Source of the DNA: Bacteroidales bacterium UBA6229
Lineage (GTDB): Bacteria; Bacteroidota; Bacteroidia; Bacteroidales; F082
Length of the DNA: 38,183 nucleotides
Reading direction: 5' to 3'
NCBI GenBank assembly: GCA_002440975.1
Contig: DJWN01000014.1
Location: 1 to 38,183, forward strand
The notes under the pieces are model-generated. The model did not search any database. It was not told the DNA's origin and saw only the letters and a program-made list of their open reading frames with translations. Shown here one piece after another: positions 31,961-38,183 of this stretch. The translations under genes and the position numbers were made by a program. Every line of letters begins with the position of its first letter. Within the stretch, counting starts at the first letter, position 1.

Positions 31961-32584
31961 ATGAAACATCTTTTTGTTGTTTTTGCCTTGCTCTTTGCGA
32001 TAAGCCTGAATGCTCAGAAAACCGAAACACTGGTGCTGATCAAAACGCCTATGGGCGATATTACTGCCAAGCTTTATAACGACACTCCCAAACACCGCGA
32101 CAATTTTATCAAGCTCGTAAAAGAAGGCTGGTACGAAGGCTCACCTTTTCATCGGGTGATTAATAATTTTATGATACAGGGTGGCGGAAATGCCAATGGA
32201 CAACAAGATCCCGGCTATACCATTGATGCAGAGATTTTGCCGCAGCATTTTCACAAAAAAGGTGCACTGGCTGCTGCACGTATGGGCGATAATGTGAACC
32301 CAGAACGTAAATCAAGCGGATCACAATTTTATATCGTGCAGGGACAAAAATATGATGCCAACAACCTCGCCATGTCAGGTTCGCGCAACGGTATAAGTTA
32401 TACCGACGAACAGAAAAAAACATACAGCACGCTGGGTGGCACACCTCATTTGGATGGTGCCTATACCGTTTTTGGTGAGGTGGTGAGCGGATTTGAGGTG
32501 ATCGACAAGATTGCTGCCGTGCAAACCGGACGCATGGACAGGCCGGTTGAAGAAGTAACTATGAGCATCGAAATTTTGGAATAA
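31961..32584 (+). CDS. Secreted cyclophilin-type peptidyl-prolyl isomerase
   Basis: A 207-aa isomerase with a signal peptide (MKHLFVVFALLFAISLNAQ). The cyclophilin core is clear: IKLVKEGWYEGSPFHRVI, FMIQGGGNANGQQDPGY, ALAAARMGDNVNPERKSSGS and QFYIVQG, with the catalytic Arg in FHRV. GAYTVFGEVVSGFEVIDKIA is the conserved end. It assists folding in the periplasm. pheS follows 8 bp later, so they are probably in one transcript, an unrelated functional pair. Confidence 0.93.
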   Translation: MKHLFVVFALLFAISLNAQKTETLVLIKTPMGDITAKLYNDTPKHRDNFIKLVKEGWYEGSPFHRVINNFMIQGGGNANGQQDPGYTIDAEILPQHFHKKGALAAARMGDNVNPERKSSGSQFYIVQGQKYDANNLAMSGSRNGISYTDEQKKTYSTLGGTPHLDGAYTVFGEVVSGFEVIDKIAAVQTGRMDRPVEEVTMSIEILE

Positions 32585-32592
32585 TTATTTTT

Positions 32593-33609
32593 ATGAAAAC
32601 AAAAATCAATCAGCTGCTGCAGGAAGTTGACGCGTTTGTAATTGACAGCAAGGAAAGCCTGGAGCAATTTCGCTTACATTTTTTAAGTAAGAAAGGCGTG
32701 ATTCCGGTGCTCTTCAACGATTTTAAGCAAGTTGCTCCCGAAGATCGCAAAAGCATGGGCATGTTGCTCAATGAGCTGAAGAATCATGCGCAGGAAAAGC
32801 TAAAGACTGCACAGGAAGCTCTTGACACACCCGATAGCAAACATTCCAAAGGGATTGATATTACGCTTCCGGCTGATCGTTTTAAGGGAGGACGTCATCC
32901 TATCAGTATAGTACGTCGCGATATCAACAGCATCTTTGAAAGGTTGGGATATGTGATCAGCGAAGGGCCTGAGATTGAGGATGATTTTCACAATTTTTCG
33001 GCACTCAACTTCCCGCCTGAACATCCGGCGCGTGATATGCAGGATACCTTTTTTCTCCATAAAGATCCTGATGTAGCACTTCGTACGCATACCAGCAGTG
33101 TGCAGGTGCGTGTGATGGAGCAGGGAAAACTGCCGGTGCGTATCATTGCTCCGGGAAGGGTGTTTCGCAACGAAGCCATTTCGGCCAGAGCACATTGTAT
33201 CTTCCATCAGATCGAAGGATTGTATGTGGATAAAGACGTGTCGTTTGCCGATCTGAAGCAGACTTTATTCTACTTTGCACAGGAGTTTTTTGGCCCGGAG
33301 ACCAAAATCAGATTCAGGCCGTCGTATTTTCCTTTTACCGAAACTTCGGCCGAGATGGATGTTTCCTGTAATATCTGTGGAGGCGAAGGTTGTAATATTT
33401 GTAAATACAGCGGCTGGGTAGAAATTTTAGGCTGTGGCATGGTAGATCCCAATGTGTTGGAAGCCTGCGGAATAGATAGTAATACCTACACCGGTTTTGC
33501 TTTCGGAATGGGCATCGAACGAATTGCCCTGGTTAAATATCAAATCAACGATTTACGCTTGTTTTTTGAAAATGACCTGCGCTTTTTGGAGCAGTTTGAG
33601 AGTTTATAG
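32593..33609 (+). CDS. pheS: Phenylalanine--tRNA ligase alpha subunit
   Basis: A 338-aa class II synthetase subunit that charges tRNA-Phe together with PheT. The coiled-coil N-terminus covers ~1-90. Motif 2 and its surroundings are FHNFSALNFPPEHPARDMQD, then RTHTSSVQVRVME, PVRIIAPGRVFRNEAISARA and HCIFHQIEGL. FRPSYFPFTETSAEMDVSC and the Cys-rich CNICGGEGCNICKYSGWVEI follow, and motif 3 is GFAFGMGIERIALVKY. All are diagnostic. pheT is not in the window, as is often the case in Bacteroidota where the subunits are unlinked. Confidence 0.96.
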   Translation: MKTKINQLLQEVDAFVIDSKESLEQFRLHFLSKKGVIPVLFNDFKQVAPEDRKSMGMLLNELKNHAQEKLKTAQEALDTPDSKHSKGIDITLPADRFKGGRHPISIVRRDINSIFERLGYVISEGPEIEDDFHNFSALNFPPEHPARDMQDTFFLHKDPDVALRTHTSSVQVRVMEQGKLPVRIIAPGRVFRNEAISARAHCIFHQIEGLYVDKDVSFADLKQTLFYFAQEFFGPETKIRFRPSYFPFTETSAEMDVSCNICGGEGCNICKYSGWVEILGCGMVDPNVLEACGIDSNTYTGFAFGMGIERIALVKYQINDLRLFFENDLRFLEQFESL

Positions 33610-33616
33610 TGTAGTT

Positions 33617-33670
33617 GGGTTGATGGGTTGATGGGTTGATGAGTTGATGGGTTGATGGGTTGATGGGTTC
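33617..33670 (+). repeat. Tandem octamer repeat GGGTTGAT
   Basis: Six full GGGTTGAT units (the fourth is GAGTTGAT) plus a partial seventh lie 7 bp after the pheS stop. It is non-coding. The copy number is likely to vary between strains through slippage. It may mark a gene boundary but has no hairpin potential as a terminator. Confidence 0.9.
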
Positions 33671-33717
33671 ACTTATTTAGACCGTTTTTATATTAGCTTA
33701 TTTTCTGAAACGTATAT

Positions 33718-33757
33718 ACATATGCACTTATGTTAGCGTTTAGAAGTTGTATTTTTG
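33718..33757 (+). promoter_or_regulatory. Putative ArsR-type operator and promoter
   Basis: The inverted repeat ACATA-TGCACT-TATGT (33718-33733) lies 17 bp before TATTTTTG (33750-33757), a good -7 box, 14 bp before the ArsR start. A repressor bound there would cover the -33 region, so autoregulation is likely. The arms are short (5 bp), which keeps this tentative. Confidence 0.4.
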
Positions 33758-33771
33758 CTGAAAATTAGCGC

Positions 33772-34080
33772 ATGGAAACACTCGAATTAACAGAACAAAG
33801 CATCGTAAAGCTTGAAAAAGTGGCCGGAAGATTGCGTGCAATAGCTCATCCCGTGCGGCTGGCAATTATCAATATGCTTACACAAAGCACCAAAATGAGT
33901 GTTACTGAGATTTATTTGAAACTGGATATCGAACAGGCTGCTGCTTCGCATCACTTGAATATCATGAAAAATAAAGGCGTACTGGAAGCTAAACGTGATG
34001 GTAAAAAAATCTTTTACTCCCTTCGAAACAAAACACTTTCGGATATTATTAGCTGTATTGAACAGTGTAAAGATTGCTGA
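33772..34080 (+). CDS. ArsR/SmtB-family winged-helix regulator
   Basis: A 102-aa winged-helix protein. KVAGRLRAIAHPVRLAIINM (residues ~16-35) begins the family core, the recognition helix is EQAAASHHLNIMKNKGVLEA (~54-73), and RDGKKIFYSLRNK (~75-87) is the wing. The classical alpha3 ELCVCDL metal site is absent. Instead the last helix ends SCIEQCKDC, with Cys95, Cys99 and Cys102 that could form a metal or thiol sensor at the dimer interface. The ligand is unknown. It stands alone after pheS and converges on the Ig-like gene with 8 bp between the stop codons, so no target gene is adjacent. Confidence 0.85.
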   Translation: METLELTEQSIVKLEKVAGRLRAIAHPVRLAIINMLTQSTKMSVTEIYLKLDIEQAAASHHLNIMKNKGVLEAKRDGKKIFYSLRNKTLSDIISCIEQCKDC

Positions 34081-34088
34081 TCACTGAA

Positions 34089-35942
34089 TTATTTTGACCC
34101 TCTTATTTTTGGTTCCCAAATCTCTTCCTGGTCCCAATTTGCTCTTATTTCAATCATTTTCGGAAAATAAAAAACCCGTTCAGCTTGTTGCTTTTTAAGG
34201 TAATCTCCGGTATCCCAACGGCTATTTCTGTTTCGGTCATCAATTAGTTTCAACATATATTGCCCTGGCAACAAATAAAGATATTCAAGTAAACCCGAGG
34301 AGGAAATATTTCGTTCGTTGAGTACTTTTTCTTTATTATCAAGCAGCTGCACTATAAAATTTCTTCCCTCATCAGGAACTGTTATATCAACAAACAGATT
34401 ACCATACTGATCCATTGCGGGAATGCTAAAAATGAGTTGAGTGGTATCGTTGGTTCTTCCACTATGGCCAAAGAAAACCGAATCTGGAAAACGAATCATA
34501 ACGCGACTTTCAGCATCAAATGTTGTATCCAACTGGTAAGCAAATCCAAATGAATCTATTTGCTTGAAATGTAGTCGGTTATACAAGGTGTCATCGTTTA
34601 TTACCAACCAATTGGTATCGCGCATTGCATATCGAACAACAGGTTCATCAAAGCGTATCTGCAAGGGCTTTGGAATGTCGAGCTTTCGCGATTTGATGTT
34701 GGTGCCCAGATTAAGTGCCGGAATTTTTTCATCTTCCTCCTTTTTTCTTCTCGAAGCTACTTTCTGCTTTGGAGCCAGTGAAAGAGAAACCGTATCATTA
34801 ATTACAGTATCCTGCTGAATGTTCAAAAACAAACTATCCGTTATTCGTGCAGGATAATACCATTGCACGGTATCTGCATCCTTTGACACAACTTCAAAAA
34901 TTTCAAAACTATCGGGTAAGGGTCTTAATTCTTTGATTATTAATTTTTTAGTCGGGTATCGAAAGGCAAACTGCAACAAGCCGGGCCTTAGCATTTCGGC
35001 ACGCAAAAGTCTTTGCACAGAATCTTGCTCTTCAAACATAAAGAGAAGGATATCAAGCTCGGGTGGCAGAATGTTCTCTATGGCCATTGAGTCGGATAAG
35101 GTGTCAGAAAACATCTTCAGATCAGTAAGCAAGGTGTCAGAAAGAGGCGGCGTATCCATAAGTAAAGTGTCCGTTAACATGCTGTCACTTAGCATAAGCA
35201 TGGAATCTGGCAGACTTGGTTCCACGTAAACCGGTTGAATCAGGCTATCTAAAAAGGCAATCTTTTCACCAGGCATATCATACAAGAGATTACTATTCAT
35301 ATCACTAAGCACAAAAAGCTGATAAACAGTATCTTTGAGGTTTCCCAACGTAAAATGACCTTCTAAATCAGTACGGCTAATATATTGGGGTCTGATCAAA
35401 TAGGGCACTGAATCGGCCGATATAGTGTCGGGAATGTTGGCATAAAGCATTACATATGCCTGTTCAGGAACACTGAGATCGAAGGCATTCAGCACAATTC
35501 CTCCCAAACTTAATGAATCGAGCAAAGGCCCTGTTGAGAACACATAATTATATCCGGTTAATGGATTACCTTCGGTAATATCAACAATGGCGTCACCGAA
35601 AAAGAGTGTATAAGTGGTTTCCTCCATCAAGGGCTCGTCAAAAGAAATCTGCAGGGTCTTTCCACGCAAACGAAATTCTGGTTTCGTCTTAAGCGGTGGC
35701 GAGATAAGGATATTTTTTTGCATATCGGCTAATTTAACAAACTCATCAAAGGTGAGTTCGATCCGTTTTGCATTAAAATTTACAGCATAATTTTCCGGAA
35801 CGGCTTTTAGAACCTTAGGCGGAATTATGTCTTTTTCGCCTCCGCGAGGCATTACCGGATTAGCACATTGTTGTAAACATAAAGTGCTAAACAACAATAT
35901 GATAACCAGATTTAATCCACCAACAAACTCCTTTGTTTTCAC
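34089..35942 (-). CDS. Ig-like (Big_5/SbsA) domain lipoprotein
   Basis: A ~617-aa lipoprotein. The start is a GTG at 35942 (V-K-T-K-E-F), or a TTG five codons upstream; no ATG precedes the signal. The signal NLVIILLFSTLCLQQC ends at the lipid Cys, followed by ANPVMPRGGEKDIIPPKVL, the hallmark of this Bacteroidota family. A Big_5-type Ig domain spans ~45-140 (AKRIELTFDEFVKL, TTYTLFFGDAIVDITEGNPL). A linker near residue 230-290 is rich in D-S/T-x-L repeats. The rest is beta-rich and ends RNSRWDTGDYLKKQQAERVF, a strand typical of carboxypeptidase-regulatory-like folds. It should sit in the outer membrane; function unknown. Confidence 0.85.
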   Translation of the reverse strand: MKTKEFVGGLNLVIILLFSTLCLQQCANPVMPRGGEKDIIPPKVLKAVPENYAVNFNAKRIELTFDEFVKLADMQKNILISPPLKTKPEFRLRGKTLQISFDEPLMEETTYTLFFGDAIVDITEGNPLTGYNYVFSTGPLLDSLSLGGIVLNAFDLSVPEQAYVMLYANIPDTISADSVPYLIRPQYISRTDLEGHFTLGNLKDTVYQLFVLSDMNSNLLYDMPGEKIAFLDSLIQPVYVEPSLPDSMLMLSDSMLTDTLLMDTPPLSDTLLTDLKMFSDTLSDSMAIENILPPELDILLFMFEEQDSVQRLLRAEMLRPGLLQFAFRYPTKKLIIKELRPLPDSFEIFEVVSKDADTVQWYYPARITDSLFLNIQQDTVINDTVSLSLAPKQKVASRRKKEEDEKIPALNLGTNIKSRKLDIPKPLQIRFDEPVVRYAMRDTNWLVINDDTLYNRLHFKQIDSFGFAYQLDTTFDAESRVMIRFPDSVFFGHSGRTNDTTQLIFSIPAMDQYGNLFVDITVPDEGRNFIVQLLDNKEKVLNERNISSSGLLEYLYLLPGQYMLKLIDDRNRNSRWDTGDYLKKQQAERVFYFPKMIEIRANWDQEEIWEPKIRGSK

Positions 35943-36004
35943 CCTGCAAAGATGCAAATAATTCAGAAGCGATTACTTATCCGGTTTAAGTACCTTTCAA
36001 GGCA

Positions 36005-36691
36005 TCAAAGCAGTTTAAAACGAACGGGTAAATTGAAGCGTACCCTCACCGGGATATTACGCTGCTTGCCCGGTTTCCAGAGTGGCATATTCTGAACCAC
36101 CCGCACAGCTTCTTCGTCGCAGCCTCCGCCAATGCCTCTGAGCACCTCAATCTGCGAAACTGATCCATCGGGTTCCACAACAAAGCTAACATAAACAGTT
36201 CCCTGAATACCCAATTCTCTGGCTCCTGAAGGATACCGTATGTTGTTTGCAAAATAAGCCATAAGGGCTGCTTCACCTCCCGGAAATTCAGGTTGATCTT
36301 CTACGACCAGAAAAATCTCTTCTTCCTGAATAGCCTCTTCCTCCATCGGACGCTCCAGCGGGGTATATTCCGGAATCTCGGTTTGTTGATCAACTTCAGC
36401 CTGGATATGGATTTCCGTTTCAACCTCTTCGGTATTCTCAACAACGGTTAACAAGGTTATTTGCTGCATTGGCTGCTTGGGAGGCGGAGGTGTTGTGGGT
36501 TGATGCGTCTGGATCATCTCTTCCTGAATGATATTCAGTTCGCCATAGTCAAAATCAAGTGTTGTAGTTCGCGACGGTCGCTTAATCTGGAAGGCCAAAA
36601 AAATACTTAATAAAGCAACCGCTAATCCAATTTCAAAAAACAGGCCCTTCTTGCTCTCGAGATCAGCCTGTGGTGTTTTATAACTGATCAT
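36005..36691 (-). CDS. tonB: Energy transducer TonB
   Basis: A 228-aa TonB. A single membrane anchor covers residues ~17-38 (KGLFFEIGLAVALLSIFLAF). A Pro/Glu-rich periplasmic spacer contains TPPPPKQPMQQ and EYTPLERPMEEEAIQEEE. The C-terminal TonB domain covers ~140-228 (FPGGEAALMAYFANNIRYPS, IQGTVYVSFVVEPDGSVSQI, GCDEEAVRVVQNMPLWKPGK, VRFNLPVRFKL). It couples the proton-motive force through ExbB/ExbD to outer-membrane transporters. exbBD are not adjacent. A perfect inverted repeat directly precedes its start codon. Confidence 0.92.
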   Translation of the reverse strand: MISYKTPQADLESKKGLFFEIGLAVALLSIFLAFQIKRPSRTTTLDFDYGELNIIQEEMIQTHQPTTPPPPKQPMQQITLLTVVENTEEVETEIHIQAEVDQQTEIPEYTPLERPMEEEAIQEEEIFLVVEDQPEFPGGEAALMAYFANNIRYPSGARELGIQGTVYVSFVVEPDGSVSQIEVLRGIGGGCDEEAVRVVQNMPLWKPGKQRNIPVRVRFNLPVRFKLL

Positions 36692-36692
36692 G

Positions 36693-36723
36693 GCTTTTAG
36701 GTATTGATTTACAACCTAAAAGC
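36693..36723 (-). repeat. Perfect 10-bp inverted repeat at the tonB start
   Basis: GCTTTTAGGT and ACCTAAAAGC enclose an 11-nt loop, and the stem ends one base before the tonB ATG. As RNA it could sequester the ribosome-binding region, or it could be a repressor site. It also follows the UPF0316 stop by 32 bp, but it has no T tract for termination. Confidence 0.6.
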
Positions 36724-36755
36724 ACCAAAAAACGTGCCGATTTGTTGTTATTTGA

Positions 36756-37355
36756 CTATTTTCGAAGTTGGCCAATATTAAATAATCCCCCGGCTAAAAA
36801 CGACTTCTTTTGAGTTGCTCTGAAATAGCCTTCGTTTACCCTTTGAACTTCTTCGATGGTATAAAATGCCTGCGGATTGTGCTGATTGATAATCGTTAAA
36901 GCATCGGCCAGGTCTTTCTTTTTTACAATACTAAAAAGCATTTGAACTGGTCCGCTTTTGCCGGCTGCATCAACCGCAGTAACGCCATAATTGGCTTCAC
37001 GCAGATGCGCAATCAGGTCGGCTGTATCCTTTTTGGGAATAATCCGAATGACCACTGTGCCGATAGACATTTTTTCGACCATCAGGATGCCAATGTAATT
37101 TCCCAGGGCAAAACCGGCACCATAACCAATATAACTCATCACATTGTCGAGCTGCTGCATGATCTGTCCGATAGCCAGTAGCCAGATTATCACTTCAACA
37201 AAACCAAGCAAGGGTGCCAGATATTTGTATCCGCGCGATACAAAGATCAATCGGATAGTGCCCACTGTAACATCCATCACACGGGCCAGAGCTATCAACA
37301 AAGGCAAAACTACCCAGTTATAAAGTTCACTGTCAATAAATTCTGCTGTTATCAT
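36756..37355 (-). CDS. UPF0316 / DUF2179 membrane protein
   Basis: A 199-aa protein with three membrane helices in the N-terminal ~100 residues (ELYNWVVLPLLIALARVMDV, LAPLLGFVEVIIWLLAIGQI, VMSYIGYGAGFALGNYIGIL) and a cytoplasmic C-terminal DUF2179 domain (~115-190) with YGVTAVDAAGKSGPVQMLFS and RKDL-like VKKKDLADALTIINQHNPQA. The sequence matches UPF0316 throughout, and the length is normal. The function is not known; DUF2179 resembles a nucleotide-binding ACT-like fold. Same strand as tonB, 64 bp upstream. Confidence 0.88.
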   Translation of the reverse strand: MITAEFIDSELYNWVVLPLLIALARVMDVTVGTIRLIFVSRGYKYLAPLLGFVEVIIWLLAIGQIMQQLDNVMSYIGYGAGFALGNYIGILMVEKMSIGTVVIRIIPKKDTADLIAHLREANYGVTAVDAAGKSGPVQMLFSIVKKKDLADALTIINQHNPQAFYTIEEVQRVNEGYFRATQKKSFLAGGLFNIGQLRK

Positions 37356-37502
37356 ATTTCATCAGTCCTTTCATAAGCACAAAAATAAGCTATATTCAAT
37401 CTGAATCAGCTTTTATAAAAGCACTAAAAATTGCTTATCAATTTCAAAACACACTGATTTATTGTATGTTTCTGTATTTAACTTACTTTTATATTCGCTT
37501 AT

Positions 37503-38183
37503 ATGAGAATATCCAACACTATCCGGCTGCTGATTGTGCTGTTGCTTTTGTTCAGTCCACTGGCAATGAGTAAGTTGATTTCTAATACTCCCTTTGTCGA
37601 TGCCGATGAAAAAAATGGTATTTTAACTAAAACATCCTGGGAGGAAATGTGAAAAAGTAACTTATTGCTTTCGGAACAACGCTGGCTTTATCTCGAAAAC
37701 AAAAAAAAGTTAAAGAGCGCAAAGTCCAGATGATCTTGCATGATGTTTCCCCCAAAGATATCGCTGTCAAATTAAGGAATTACAAGCTGGTAGCCGAATT
37801 GATGACTAATGTGGACAAGACCCAGCTCATTGTACGACACAACAAAAATCTTTGGGTGATCTTTATGATTTTTAAACTTCCCTGGCCTTTGCGTAACAGG
37901 TATTTAATTGCAGAAGTTCAAGAAACTCATCATCCTTTTTTGCCCCTTATCACCTTTACAATCAACAGCAGCAACAACTATGATCCTCCTTTTGAATGTG
38001 AAGTGAACGACTTTGGCCAATATAACAGTGAATGGAAGATTTACGCCCTGGACCCTGCAGTACATTTGTTTCTTTTTCGGCCTATGCTACTGTCGATCCT
38101 TTATTTCCACGCTGGTTGCAGGATCCACTCATCAACAGAACTTTTATCAGATCCATGGAAAATTTCTATTCGCTGTTTAAATA
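37503..38183 (+). pseudogene. START-like lipid-binding protein gene broken by a stop and two frameshifts
   Basis: ATG 37503 opens MRISNTIRLLIVLLLLFSPL, a signal peptide, and reads to ...KTSWEEM before a TGA at 37650-37652. The same frame continues as KSNLLLSEQRWLYLENKKK. Coding then moves to another frame within the A8 run at 37701-37708 (one A short of keeping phase), giving KERKVQMILHDVSPKDIAVK, then IFKLPWPLRNRYLIAEVQET, the PWPLRNRD-like signature of START/SRPBCC lipid-binding proteins. Near 38058 it shifts again, to STFVSFSAYATVDPLFPRWL, and runs off the edge. Three lesions in one gene indicate decay or poor sequence; function is probably lost. Confidence 0.75.

Noticed and set aside
33617..33670. 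GGGTTGAT repeats as a CRISPR array
   Set aside because: Units are 8 bp and directly adjacent, with no spacers; it is a simple tandem repeat.

Overview
The window looks like the chromosome of a member of the Bacteroidota, probably class Bacteroidia. The signs are a secreted protein with a type IX secretion (T9SS) type A C-terminal domain, a TPR/transmembrane/helix-turn-helix regulator, an Ig-like lipoprotein with the CANP...GGEKD start typical of the phylum, a TonB with a single N-terminal anchor, a LuxE/PaaK-like acyltransferase, and upstream sequences matching the Bacteroidota -7 promoter element TAnnTTTG instead of a sigma70 box. There are no rRNA or tRNA genes and no CRISPR array. Most genes are chromosomal housekeeping genes in short operons.

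Layout. (1) 1-5158, minus strand: a secretion cassette. It holds an 803-aa T9SS cargo protein, two tiny secreted proteins sharing a Pro/Gly-rich stretch, an AP(I/V)G(G/S)G motif, a hydrophobic segment and a basic tail (they resemble the PID-CTERM class of predicted sorting signals), and a large Asp-box (BNR/sortilin-like) protein that runs off the left edge. A long-loop terminator splits the two small genes. (2) 5159-6763: AT-rich, gene-poor DNA with a lipoprotein gene broken by one in-frame stop, two short hairpin repeats and a 15-bp inverted-repeat pair that looks like a miniature or decayed mobile element. (3) 6764-14433, minus strand: a TPR regulator, adenine deaminase, a small outer-membrane barrel, then panC-panD-flippase-like-rfaE2 and a thioredoxin-fold lipoprotein-sized secreted protein. 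(4) 14566-16916: an oxidative-stress island with oxyR divergent from a 1-Cys peroxiredoxin and dps. (5) 16941-24824: a YyaL/DUF255 protein, mrdA-rodA for cell-wall elongation, small exported proteins and a LuxE-like acyltransferase. (6) 24821-26949: yedK, a NUDIX hydrolase and rsmI, followed by a tandem pair of 20-bp palindromes. (7) 27100-28784: an AT-rich toxin-antitoxin-like pair (DUF4411 PIN plus XRE-ImmA/IrrE), probably acquired. (8) 28933-37355: an M28 peptidase with a 54-aa membrane microprotein, thymidine kinase, cyclophilin, pheS, an ArsR regulator with a C-terminal cysteine cluster, an Ig-like lipoprotein, tonB and a UPF0316 protein. (9) 37503 to the right edge: a START-like lipid-binding protein gene broken by a stop and two frameshifts.

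Functionally the clearest co-operating sets are oxyR/prx/dps (peroxide sensing, peroxide removal, iron storage), panC/panD (pantothenate), mrdA/rodA (elongasome) and the toxin-antitoxin-like pair. The best candidate for something poorly described is the pair of tiny C-terminally anchored secreted proteins between two large secreted proteins at the left end. Several genes here (the left-edge Asp-box gene, the 54-aa microprotein and both pseudogenes) would be lost in a simple longest-ORF annotation.
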